The notes beneath the pieces are model-generated. The model did not search any database. It was given only the letters and a program-made list of their open reading frames with translations, and was not told the DNA's origin. A stretch of DNA of 9,940 nt from an uncultured Bacilli bacterium (lineage in GTDB: Bacteria; Bacillota_I; Bacilli_A; RF39; UBA660). The position numbers and the translations under genes were made by a program. Positions 1-5,641 of the stretch are shown here, one piece after another. Position 1 is the stretch's first letter. Each line of letters starts with the position of its first letter. The DNA is taken from positions 1-9,940 of the forward strand of contig CAKOIB010000044.1 of NCBI GenBank assembly GCA_934086255.1, in the 5' to 3' direction.

Positions 1-898
1 AATTAATCCTATTTAATTCATCATCACTAAGTGGATATATAAAACTATTTTTAATATATAACTTATTTTCCCTATATTTAGAATTAAAATCATCTTTATC
101 TATTAATTTTACATTTTTATAATTTTTAAATATTTCATCATATAGACCTATATGAGTATCATAATCATATTTATTATTTACTGATGCAATAACTACATTT
201 AAATCATTATTACTAGCACTTGAAACCACTAACCTACCAGCATCTGGTGTATACCCTGTCTTACATCCTGTTTGTTTATCATACATATTTATAAACTTAC
301 ATCTATTATACCAATCATAAGTTTTATTAGTACTTTTAGTAACATAATGATTAGTTTTTATTATTTTTTTAAATAAATCATTTTTATATGAGTATGCATA
401 AATATAAGAGAGATCCCTCATTGTTGAATAATTTTTAGTTTCATCATCTAATCCAGTAGGATTTTGATAAATAGTATTTTTTAAACCAAGCAACTTAGCC
501 TTTTCATTCATTAGCTTTATAAAATTAGATTGCCCCCCAAGAAACTCTGCAATCGCAGTTGCAGAATCATTTCCACTTCTTAAAAGAAGTCCATATAAAA
601 GATCAAGCATTAAAATACTTTCATTAGGCTCAATATACGTATTAGAACCATACATCTTAAGTATTTCATTATTTACTTTAACAACATCAGTAGGATTAGA
701 GTTTTCTATTGCTACAATTGCAGTCATTACTTTAGTAGTTGATGCAATCAATCTTTTATCATCAGGATTTTTACTATAAAACACTCTTTGTGAGTCCATA
801 TCCATTGCATATAAAGATTTAGAATCAATTGATACTGCATTAACACTAAAAGGAATTAATAAAAAGATAAATAATATTAATAAAAACAATCTTTTCAA
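1..898 (-). CDS. dacA: D-alanyl-D-alanine carboxypeptidase (PBP5/DacA-like, peptidase S11), 3' end cut by window edge
   Basis: Secreted or membrane-anchored penicillin-binding protein that removes the terminal D-Ala from peptidoglycan pentapeptides and so limits cross-linking. The frame stays open from a TTG at 898 to the window edge, giving 299 residues. Residues 1-21 form a signal peptide (KR, long Leu/Ile/Phe core, then VNA before VSIDS). All three active-site motifs of the serine penicillin-binding family are visible: STTK at 53-56 (acylated Ser53), SGN at 108-110 and KTG at 213-215; the NPTGLD segment near 146-151 is also typical of S11 enzymes. The catalytic domain appears complete near residue 260; the C-terminal beta domain and any membrane anchor lie beyond the edge. 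Start choice: GGTGA (908-904) lies 5 nt before TTG; an in-frame GTG at 907 would have no Shine-Dalgarno. It follows serS after a terminator, so probably has its own transcription. Family assignment is firm; the exact paralogue (dacA, dacF) is not. Confidence 0.93.
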   Translation of the reverse strand, partial: MKRLFLLILFIFLLIPFSVNAVSIDSKSLYAMDMDSQRVFYSKNPDDKRLIASTTKVMTAIVAIENSNPTDVVKVNNEILKMYGSNTYIEPNESILMLDLLYGLLLRSGNDSATAIAEFLGGQSNFIKLMNEKAKLLGLKNTIYQNPTGLDDETKNYSTMRDLSYIYAYSYKNDLFKKIIKTNHYVTKSTNKTYDWYNRCKFINMYDKQTGCKTGYTPDAGRLVVSSASNNDLNVVIASVNNKYDYDTHIGLYDEIFKNYKNVKLIDKDDFNSKYRENKLYIKNSFIYPLSDDELNRIN

Positions 899-924
899 AA
901 GTATCACCAATTAATAATATGAAA

Positions 925-953
925 AATATAAGTAAATATACTCTATCTATAAA
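925..953 (-). promoter_or_regulatory. Possible promoter of the carboxypeptidase gene
   Basis: Minus strand TTTATA (953-948), 17 nt, TATATT (930-925), giving a start near 918, about 20 nt before the TTG. It lies directly after the U-run of the serS terminator. The match is weaker than for the other promoters here and has no TG extension; in such AT-rich DNA a chance match is possible. Confidence 0.35.
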
Positions 954-980
954 GAAAAAATAACAAGTTAATACTTGCTA
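954..980 (-). terminator. Intrinsic terminator of serS
   Basis: On the minus strand an 8-bp stem (980-973 with 968-961, one G-U pair) closes a 4-nt loop and is followed by six T (960-955). The first three bases of the stem are the serS TAG stop codon, so the coding sequence runs into the hairpin. The stem is AT-rich and therefore weak, but stem, tight loop and U-run are all present. Confidence 0.72.
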
Positions 981-2264
981 TTTTAATGGTGTAACTTTTT
1001 CTTTACCACCCATATATGGTTGTAATGCTTTAGGTATATTAATTGAACCATCCTCATTATAATTATTTTCTATAAAAGCAATTAATCCTCTTGGTGATGC
1101 TAAAACTGTATTATTTAGTGTATGAACATAATAAGTACCATCTTCACCCTTAGTACGTATTCCAAGTCTTCTTGCTTGAGCATCTCCTAGTGTTGAACAA
1201 GATCCAACTTCAAAATACTTTTGTTGTCTTGGACTCCATGCCTCAACATCACATGATTTAACTTTTAAATCCGCTAAATCACCTGAACAACATTCTAATG
1301 TTCTAACTGGTATATCTAAACTTCTAAAAAACTCTACAGTATATGACCACATCTTATTATACCAATCCATTGATTCCTCTGGTTTACATAAAACTACCAT
1401 TTCTTGTTTTTCAAATTGATGAACACGATATACCCCACGTTCTTCAATACCATGTGCTCCAACTTCTTTTCTAAAACATGGTGAATATGAAGTAAGAGTA
1501 ATAGGAAGAGTTGCCTCTTTTACTATTTGGTCTTTAAATCTACCTATCATACTATGTTCAGATGTACCAATCAAATATAAATCTTCATTTTCTATTTTAT
1601 ACATCATAGCTTCCATTTCAGTAAAAGACATAACTCCTGTTACAACATCACTTCTTATCATAAAAGGCGGAATGCAATAAGTAAACCCTTTATCAATCAT
1701 AAAATCTCTTGCATATGAAAGCATTGCAGAATGGATTCTAGCAGCATCTCCCATTAAATAATAAAAACCATTACCACTAGTTCTACCACTTGATTCCTTA
1801 TCTAAGCCATTTATACTTTCTAATATATCAGCATGATATGGTATTTCATAGTTTGGTACAACTGGTTCACCAAACTTTTCTATTTCAACATTAAAGTTAT
1901 CATCCTTACCAATTGGTACACTATCATCAATTATATTAGGTATAATCATCATTTTTTCTTTAATTTCTTTTTCTAATTGTTCTTCTTGTTCTTCAAGAAT
2001 ATTCATTTCATCAGAGTATTTAGATATTTCTTCTTTTATAGCTTCAGCTTCATCTTTTTTGCCTTCACGCATAAGACTACCTATTTCTTTAGCTTTTTTA
2101 TTTTTTAAAGCACGTAAATCATCACCTTTTCTCTTACAATCACGAAAGCTTTTATCCATTTCATAAATTAGATCTACTACTTCAAGCTTTTCATCTTGAA
2201 ACTTCTTTTTAATATTTTCCTTTACTAAGTCTTTGTTATTTCTTATTAAATTAATATCTATCAT
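978..2264 (-). CDS. serS: Seryl-tRNA synthetase
   Basis: Class II aminoacyl-tRNA synthetase that charges tRNA-Ser with serine in the cytoplasm. The 428-aa length is normal for the family. Residues about 25-105 are the Lys/Glu-rich coiled-coil arm that contacts the long variable arm of tRNA-Ser. The catalytic core follows: TSE at 234-236 (the TxE serine-binding signature), motif 2 FRKE at 264-267 with RVHQFEKQE downstream, and motif 3 at 389-400 (ASPRGLIAFIEN, Arg392), then the usual EDGS..IP..LQPYMGG tail. Core details such as GDLADLKVKSCDVEAW and HTLNNTVLASPR differ from the common bacterial type and resemble archaeal-like SerRS (see findings). ATG start with a strong AAGGAGAGG site 6 nt upstream. 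Transcribed alone from its own promoter under T-box control and ended by a hairpin over the stop codon. Confidence 0.96.
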   Translation of the reverse strand: MIDINLIRNNKDLVKENIKKKFQDEKLEVVDLIYEMDKSFRDCKRKGDDLRALKNKKAKEIGSLMREGKKDEAEAIKEEISKYSDEMNILEEQEEQLEKEIKEKMMIIPNIIDDSVPIGKDDNFNVEIEKFGEPVVPNYEIPYHADILESINGLDKESSGRTSGNGFYYLMGDAARIHSAMLSYARDFMIDKGFTYCIPPFMIRSDVVTGVMSFTEMEAMMYKIENEDLYLIGTSEHSMIGRFKDQIVKEATLPITLTSYSPCFRKEVGAHGIEERGVYRVHQFEKQEMVVLCKPEESMDWYNKMWSYTVEFFRSLDIPVRTLECCSGDLADLKVKSCDVEAWSPRQQKYFEVGSCSTLGDAQARRLGIRTKGEDGTYYVHTLNNTVLASPRGLIAFIENNYNEDGSINIPKALQPYMGGKEKVTPLK

Positions 2265-2280
2265 ATTATCCTCTCCTTTA

Positions 2281-2475
2281 AAATAAAAAAGAATGGTAAG
2301 GAGTCATAAAGACGGTACCATCCTTTGTTTAACTTAATTTAATAACGGTATAAACCGGGAATGATTAATTCCACTTTAAGAGTAGATTCATAAAAGATTA
2401 CTAAAAGTTTTCACCAACCACTTTCTCTCTATTAAGTAATTGCTCTTATTACTTGTCTCTTAATAAATGCTTTAT
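2281..2475 (-). promoter_or_regulatory. Serine-responsive T-box riboswitch of serS
   Basis: T-box leaders read the charging state of a tRNA: uncharged tRNA-Ser stabilises an antiterminator and allows serS expression. Visible on the minus strand: the lower Stem I helix (2448-2443 with 2382-2377); the AGAGAG...GGTTGGTGAAAA distal elements (2430-2408); the specifier loop GAA-TCT-A with UCU = Ser at 2386-2384, preceded by GAA and followed by a purine as in the family; two small hairpins at 2372-2346 in the Stem II/III position; and the T-box motif TGGTACCG at 2320-2313. Antiterminator: AAGGA (2325-2321) with TCCTT (2302-2298) and GTC (2313-2311) with GAC (2305-2303), leaving the 7-nt bulge TGGTACC. 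The competing terminator is listed separately. The 5' end is inferred from the promoter. Confidence 0.94.
2285..2325 (-). terminator. T-box terminator (alternative to the antiterminator)
   Basis: A 10-bp helix (2325-2316 with 2298-2289, one G-U) buries the TGGTA of the T-box motif; above an internal loop GTC/GAC adds 3 bp under a TTTAT loop, and six T follow (2290-2285). It excludes the antiterminator because both use 2325-2321 and the T-box bulge. Confidence 0.9.
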
Positions 2476-2481
2476 GTATTA

Positions 2482-2510
2482 ATTCTAGCAAATAAAAACT
2501 ATTTTGTAAA
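2482..2510 (-). promoter_or_regulatory. serS promoter
   Basis: TTTACA (2510-2505), exactly 17 nt, TAGAAT (2487-2482), with TGC directly before the -10 (extended -10). The predicted start near 2475 gives a leader of about 210 nt, the right size for the T-box. The -35 lies in the loop and stem of the upstream operon's terminator. Confidence 0.85.
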
Positions 2511-2518
2511 TAGTTTTT
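2494..2518 (-). terminator. Terminator of the methyltransferase-pseudouridine synthase-membrane protein operon
   Basis: Perfect 11-bp inverted repeat AAAAACTATTT / AAATAGTTTTT around a 3-nt ACA loop, with a U-rich 3' arm and ATTTG after it. It lies 36 nt past the stop of the membrane protein gene. The symmetric A/T arms could also work on the plus strand, but no plus-strand gene reaches it. Confidence 0.82.
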
Positions 2519-2553
2519 TAATATTTGATATATCATATTCTATTTAATTTATA

Positions 2554-3015
2554 CTATTTTAAAAGTAACATAATCAAATTACCAAGTATTAAAGTAAAAC
2601 TAAAACTAGATAAATATAAGTTTTTAGTATACTTAAATATTTTATCTTTTTCTTTTATTATATTTTTTATATTAATAATTATTATTATTAATAAATAAAC
2701 TAATAATAAAACAATTCCTAATATATAAGATATTTCTAATATCTTCATACTTTTTATATTAGTATATATTGATAAGAACATTAATAACACTAAAAATACT
2801 ATAAAAAATACTTTTACTACCCTATTCTTTGATTTTGGAATATGTACTTCTTTTATATACTTTATCATTAACTCAAAACAAGTAATAAATAAAATAACTA
2901 AAAGCAAAATATTACTTATATTATTAACTCTATTTACTTCATATGTTAAAAGTCCTAATGAAAGGGCAATTAATAATATATCTAATAAAACTCTTTTATA
3001 TTTTTCTAATTTCAT
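2554..3015 (-). CDS. Unrecognised small integral membrane protein (five predicted helices)
   Basis: I do not recognise this 153-aa protein. Hydrophobic stretches at about 8-25, 33-53, 66-85, 92-116 and 133-152 suggest five transmembrane helices linked by short Lys/Asn-rich loops, with a positively charged start (MKLEKYKR). No catalytic motif, cysteine pair or binding signature stands out. Its ATG overlaps the TGA of the pseudouridine synthase gene by ATGA, and a full AAAGGAGG site lies inside the end of that gene, so it is translationally coupled and surely expressed. Because it is the last gene of an RNA-modification operon, its position says little about its role; very Ile/Leu-rich low-complexity proteins like this are common hypothetical genes in AT-rich Firmicutes. 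Coding status is confident, function unknown. Confidence 0.82.
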   Translation of the reverse strand: MKLEKYKRVLLDILLIALSLGLLTYEVNRVNNISNILLLVILFITCFELMIKYIKEVHIPKSKNRVVKVFFIVFLVLLMFLSIYTNIKSMKILEISYILGIVLLLVYLLIIIIINIKNIIKEKDKIFKYTKNLYLSSFSFTLILGNLIMLLLK

Positions 3016-3659
3016 TTAAATATTTCCTCCTTTGGCATATACTCAAAAACTAATTTTTCTTTTGTCACAGGATGATAAAACTCTAGATGATAAGCAAAAA
3101 GTGCAAGTTGTTTTTTGTCTTGTTTGCCATACCTTTGATCACCATATAAAGGATGATTTATATTACTAAATTGAACCCTTATTTGATGATGTCTTCCTGT
3201 ATATAAAGTTATATCAAGTATTGATAAATTATCTTTTTCCTTTAATACTTTATAATCTAATTTAGCATACTTTCCTTCTTCTTTAGTAGTAATTATCGAA
3301 GAATTATCTTCTGTTTTTTTTATATAATTTTCAAGAGTCCCTTCTTTTTTAGCAAAAACTCCATAAACTACCGCTAGATACTTTTTAATAAACTTATCAT
3401 CTTTTATTTGTTTAGATAGTCTTGATGCTGCCTTTGATGTTTTAGCAAATACCATTATACCCCCAGTTGGTCTATCTAGCCTATGAACCAGTCCTAAATA
3501 AACATTACCAGGTTTATTATACTTTTCTTTTATATAATTTTTTATTATAGTTAACATATCCAAATCATTAGTATTATCGCTTTGAGATAAAATATTATAT
3601 GGTTTTATTACTACAATTACATGATTATCTTCATATAAAATATTTAAATTATTTTTCAT
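3012..3659 (-). CDS. RluA-family RNA pseudouridine synthase
   Basis: Converts specific uridines in rRNA or tRNA to pseudouridine. With the start used here the protein has 215 residues, compact for the RluA family, and has no N-terminal S4 domain. The opening ILYEDNHVIVVIKPYNILSQ is the classic RluA beginning. The signature HRLDRPTGGIMVFAKTSKAASRLS (59-82) carries the catalytic aspartate, Asp62; YTGRHHQIRVQF and the HPLYGDQRYG segment follow as expected. Start: a GTG at 3677 is in frame but lacks a ribosome binding site; the ATG at 3659 starts at the conserved N-terminus and has GGAG 12 nt upstream, a rather long spacing. It overlaps the end of the methyltransferase gene by 11 nt and the start of the membrane-protein gene by 4 nt, so the three are one operon. 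The target uridine cannot be deduced from sequence. Confidence 0.94.
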   Translation of the reverse strand: MKNNLNILYEDNHVIVVIKPYNILSQSDNTNDLDMLTIIKNYIKEKYNKPGNVYLGLVHRLDRPTGGIMVFAKTSKAASRLSKQIKDDKFIKKYLAVVYGVFAKKEGTLENYIKKTEDNSSIITTKEEGKYAKLDYKVLKEKDNLSILDITLYTGRHHQIRVQFSNINHPLYGDQRYGKQDKKQLALFAYHLEFYHPVTKEKLVFEYMPKEEIFK

Positions 3660-4500
3660 ATCTTGCACATACTCCACAAGGTAATACTAATCCATTTTTT
3701 GATTCTATTCCTAACTCTTCATAATATATTTTACCAGTATAAATACTTCCTACAGTTAATTTTAAAATATTTTCCATAACTATACCAGACAAATTAGCAG
3801 TATAAGAATTAATTATAAAAAATAACGGATCATCACTTAATATCTCTGTACATAATTCCACTAGATTATATAAATCTTTTTCAATATCCCATACTTCATT
3901 ATTTGATCCCCTTCCATATGATGGAGGATCCATTATTATAGCATCGTATTTATTACCTCTTCGTATTTCTCTTTTTACAAACTTTACTACATCATCCACT
4001 AAAAAACGAACCGGTTTATCTTCAAGATTAGAACTTTTTACATTTTCTTTAGCCCAATCTACCATACCACGTGATGAATCAACATGAACAACACTTGCTC
4101 CAGCACTTAAACATGCAACGGTTGCACAACCAGTGTATGCAAAAAGATTTAATACTTTTATATCACGTTTTGATTCTTTAATCTTTTTAATCATAAAATC
4201 CCAATTAATACTTTGTTCAGGAAATATTCCAGTATGTTTAAAACCCATTAATTTCACATTAAATGTTAAATTATTATAGTTAACAGTCCATCTATCAGGT
4301 AATTTTTTATAAGTTTCCCAATACCCACCGCCTTTATTACTACGATGATAATGAGCATGCGCCAATGACTTATTAAGTTTATCTTTCCATATTATTTCAG
4401 GATCTGGTCTTAACAAATAATAATTTCCCCATTTTTCTAGTTTTTCCCCCTCACTCATTGAGATTATTTCATAATCTTTAAAATTGTTTACTACTAACAC
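3649..4500 (-). CDS. Class I SAM-dependent methyltransferase, RlmI/RlmK-like core without PUA domain
   Basis: Rossmann-fold methyltransferase, probably acting on RNA, by likeness to the RlmI/RlmK (COG1092) group. In the 283-aa product, motif I is NLFAYTGCAT (118-127), the ribose-binding acidic residue is Asp141 in VHVDSSRGM, Asp169/Asp170 is the likely adenine-side acidic site, and DPPSYGRG (191-198) is the motif IV typical of this group. The N-terminal about 100 residues form a beta-rich extension, but the PUA domain of RlmI (about 396 aa) is absent. Start: GTG at 4500 has GGTGA 5 nt upstream; the TTG at 4515 is excluded because the promoter's -10 ends at 4517 and transcription should begin near 4510. 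First gene of a unit with a pseudouridine synthase, which strengthens an RNA-modification role. Whether the substrate is rRNA is inference. Confidence 0.9.
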   Translation of the reverse strand: MLVVNNFKDYEIISMSEGEKLEKWGNYYLLRPDPEIIWKDKLNKSLAHAHYHRSNKGGGYWETYKKLPDRWTVNYNNLTFNVKLMGFKHTGIFPEQSINWDFMIKKIKESKRDIKVLNLFAYTGCATVACLSAGASVVHVDSSRGMVDWAKENVKSSNLEDKPVRFLVDDVVKFVKREIRRGNKYDAIIMDPPSYGRGSNNEVWDIEKDLYNLVELCTEILSDDPLFFIINSYTANLSGIVMENILKLTVGSIYTGKIYYEELGIESKNGLVLPCGVCARYEK

Positions 4501-4516
4501 AAATATCACCACCAAA

Positions 4517-4545
4517 AGTATAGCATAAATAAAGTTCTTTGTAAA
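4517..4545 (-). promoter_or_regulatory. Promoter of the methyltransferase operon
   Basis: TTTACA (4545-4540), 17 nt, TATACT (4522-4517), with a TGC extended -10. It starts 4 nt after the U-run of the preceding terminator. The predicted start near 4510 leaves only about 10 nt of leader, which is the GGTGA ribosome binding site itself. Confidence 0.83.
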
Positions 4546-4548
4546 ATT

Positions 4549-4571
4549 AAAAAAGGAATTACCTCCTTTTT
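4549..4571 (-). terminator. Terminator of the 153-aa orphan gene
   Basis: 9-bp stem AAAAAGGAG / TTCCTTTTT (4571-4563 with 4558-4550, one G-U) closed by a GTAA tetraloop of the GNRA type, with the U-run in the 3' arm. The loop contains the TAA stop codon of the gene (4561-4559). Confidence 0.8.
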
Positions 4572-5020
4572 ACTTTGCATAAATGTTTTTTATAATCAGT
4601 TATGTATAAAACATGAGTTGACATAATTGGTTGATCAAACCAAGATACACCTTCATACATTGTTCCACCCGCTATTTCTACTGGAAATGAATCAGGTATA
4701 AATGCAAGCTCATATTCAGGATACTCTGCTTGTTTTTCAGCAAGTATTCTATTCATAGTTTGCAATTGTTTTTCTTCTGTTCCATTAAAAATATACGCAT
4801 CTAATACTGCCCCATTTTCATTAACAAAAATATCATGCACATTATCTACTTTAAAATAACTAGGAACAAAAGAAGTAATAGGTTTTGTAATATAAACTTC
4901 TTCTGGTCCAATTTCATCTTTTACTGCACATCCATAGAAAAAATCTTGTCTAGTTGATAAAGCACCATTTAAAAGAATACTATCCCATTTAGGAATACAC
5001 TTAACACTATCATAACTCAT
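4559..5020 (-). CDS. Orphan 153-aa soluble protein of unknown function
   Basis: I do not recognise this protein. It has no signal peptide or membrane segment and is acidic apart from a basic tail (KKHLCKVKRR). It is less Lys/Ile/Asn-heavy than its neighbours and rich in aromatic residues, with segments such as WDSILLNGALSTRQDFFYG, KPITSFVPSYFKV and GGTMYEGVSWFDQP. This looks like a folded cytosolic domain rather than low-complexity sequence. A Glu/Gln-rich helix is likely near 85-100. Start: an in-frame GTG at 5029 overlaps the ribosome binding site; the ATG at 5020 has AGAGGTGA with 5 nt spacing and is preferred. The gene is a single-gene unit with its own near-consensus promoter and terminator, so it is probably well expressed and not part of the infB operon. 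No function can be assigned from motif or context. Confidence 0.85.
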   Translation of the reverse strand: MSYDSVKCIPKWDSILLNGALSTRQDFFYGCAVKDEIGPEEVYITKPITSFVPSYFKVDNVHDIFVNENGAVLDAYIFNGTEEKQLQTMNRILAEKQAEYPEYELAFIPDSFPVEIAGGTMYEGVSWFDQPIMSTHVLYITDYKKHLCKVKRR

Positions 5021-5051
5021 AACATTCACCTCTTAAATATTTGATGCCTAA

Positions 5052-5080
5052 ACTATAGCACATTTCTTCGCTTTTGTCAA
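5052..5080 (-). promoter_or_regulatory. Strong promoter of the orphan 153-aa gene
   Basis: TTGACA (5080-5075, perfect), 17 nt, TATAGT (5057-5052), with a TGC extended -10. The start near 5045 gives a leader of about 25 nt carrying the AGAGGTGA site. Confidence 0.88.
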
Positions 5081-5092
5081 TTTTATCAAAAC

Positions 5093-5118
5093 AAAAAACA
5101 ATCATACGATTGTTTTTT
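5093..5118 (-). terminator. Strong intrinsic terminator ending the candidate small RNA
   Basis: Perfect 11-bp inverted repeat AAAAAACAATC / GATTGTTTTTT around a 4-nt loop, with six T in the 3' arm on either strand. On the minus strand it ends the unit starting at the promoter at 5251-5223; on the plus strand nothing obvious reads into it. Confidence 0.82.
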
Positions 5119-5216
5119 GCATAGTCTCTTTTATTTACTTGTCTAATATAATAAAAAAGATTATAAAAATGCGAGTGAGCAGGATGAAGTGATTGGAATG
5201 TACTTTCTTCACTTAC
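5093..5216 (-). ncRNA. Candidate small non-coding RNA, no family recognised
   Basis: A complete transcription unit lies between the rbfA terminator and the next gene's promoter: perfect -35, good extended -10, about 120 nt, then a strong terminator. No ORF with a ribosome binding site fits; the longest candidate is a 25-codon GTG frame from 5212 without a Shine-Dalgarno. The 5' part (about 5214-5171) is less AT-rich than other intergenic DNA here, as is usual for structured RNA in AT-rich genomes. AAGTGA (5214-5209) can pair with TCACTT (5192-5187), or its AGTGA with a second TCACT (5178-5174), so two folds compete. A further TATAAT/ATTATA hairpin can form in the AU-rich middle. It is not SRP RNA, tmRNA, 6S or RNase P by length or motif. 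It could also be an attenuated leader of the orphan gene. Confidence 0.6.
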
Positions 5217-5222
5217 ACATAC

Positions 5223-5251
5223 ATAATATCATAAATATAATATCTTGTCAA
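5223..5251 (-). promoter_or_regulatory. Strong promoter of the candidate small RNA
   Basis: TTGACA (5251-5246, perfect), 17 nt, TATTAT (5228-5223), with a TGA extended -10. It lies about 20 nt after the rbfA terminator and points into a stretch with no gene; predicted start near 5216. Confidence 0.85.
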
Positions 5252-5271
5252 ATAATTTATAGTGTTTTTTC

Positions 5272-5304
5272 AAAAAGAAAAATGATACTATTTCATATCA
5301 TTTT
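5272..5304 (-). terminator. Terminator of the rimP-nusA-infB-rbfA operon
   Basis: 9-bp stem AAAATGATA / TATCATTTT (5304-5296 with 5287-5279), an 8-nt loop, then a U-rich tail broken by one C (5282-5272). The rbfA TAG stop (5290-5288) lies in the loop. Confidence 0.78.
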
Positions 5305-5641
5305 CTTTTTCTTTTATTTCCTTAATTTTTTCCTCAATCATATTTCCATATTCAATAGAATTATCATAATGAAAACTTATCTGAGGCATTTTTCTAATTT
5401 GTATTCTTTTTGAAAGTTCTATTTCAATAAAGTTAGCTGCTTTATTTAATGCTTTAAGCGTTTCTTCTTTAAACCCTGGTTTTAATGTTGTAAAATATAC
5501 TTTAGCATAAGATAAATCATTTGTAATATCACAACCAGTTAAAGTAACAAACTTTATATTAGGATCCTTTACTTCTTCCATAATAATATAACTAATTTCT
5601 TTAGTAAATAAACTATCTAGTCTTTTAACTCTTACACTCAT
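5288..5641 (-). CDS. rbfA: 30S ribosome-binding factor A
   Basis: RbfA binds the 30S subunit near the 5' end helix of 16S rRNA and helps late small-subunit maturation, notably at low temperature. The 117-aa length is normal for the family. The opening VRVKRLDSLFTKEISYIIMEEVKDPNIKFVTLTGCDITNDLSYAKVYFT matches the conserved single KH-like fold, and the LNKAANFIEIELSKRIQIRKMPQISFHYDNSIEYGNMIEEKIKEI part carries the typical R..PxxxFxxDxSxexg.xi motif. The C-terminus is a short charged tail. Its ATG overlaps the infB TGA by ATGA, with GGAGG 10 nt upstream inside infB, so translation is coupled. It is the last gene of the operon and ends inside the terminator hairpin. infB-rbfA adjacency is conserved across bacteria and confirms the call. 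Confidence 0.96.
   Translation of the reverse strand: MSVRVKRLDSLFTKEISYIIMEEVKDPNIKFVTLTGCDITNDLSYAKVYFTTLKPGFKEETLKALNKAANFIEIELSKRIQIRKMPQISFHYDNSIEYGNMIEEKIKEIKEKENDMK

Noticed and set aside
2520..2539. Imperfect palindrome around GATATATC after the membrane-protein gene
   Set aside because: Pure A/T symmetry is expected by chance at this composition, and the real terminator lies just beyond it.
5138..5212. Minus-strand 25-codon GTG frame with a hydrophobic stretch inside the candidate small RNA, which could suggest a small toxin
   Set aside because: No Shine-Dalgarno before the GTG and AT-rich DNA readily gives Ile/Phe runs; kept as non-coding unless ribosome profiling shows otherwise.
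5189..5413. Plus-strand 74-codon open frame rich in Phe/Ile
   Set aside because: It runs antisense through rbfA and its terminator, has no ribosome binding site, and its composition is that of reverse-read AT-rich DNA.
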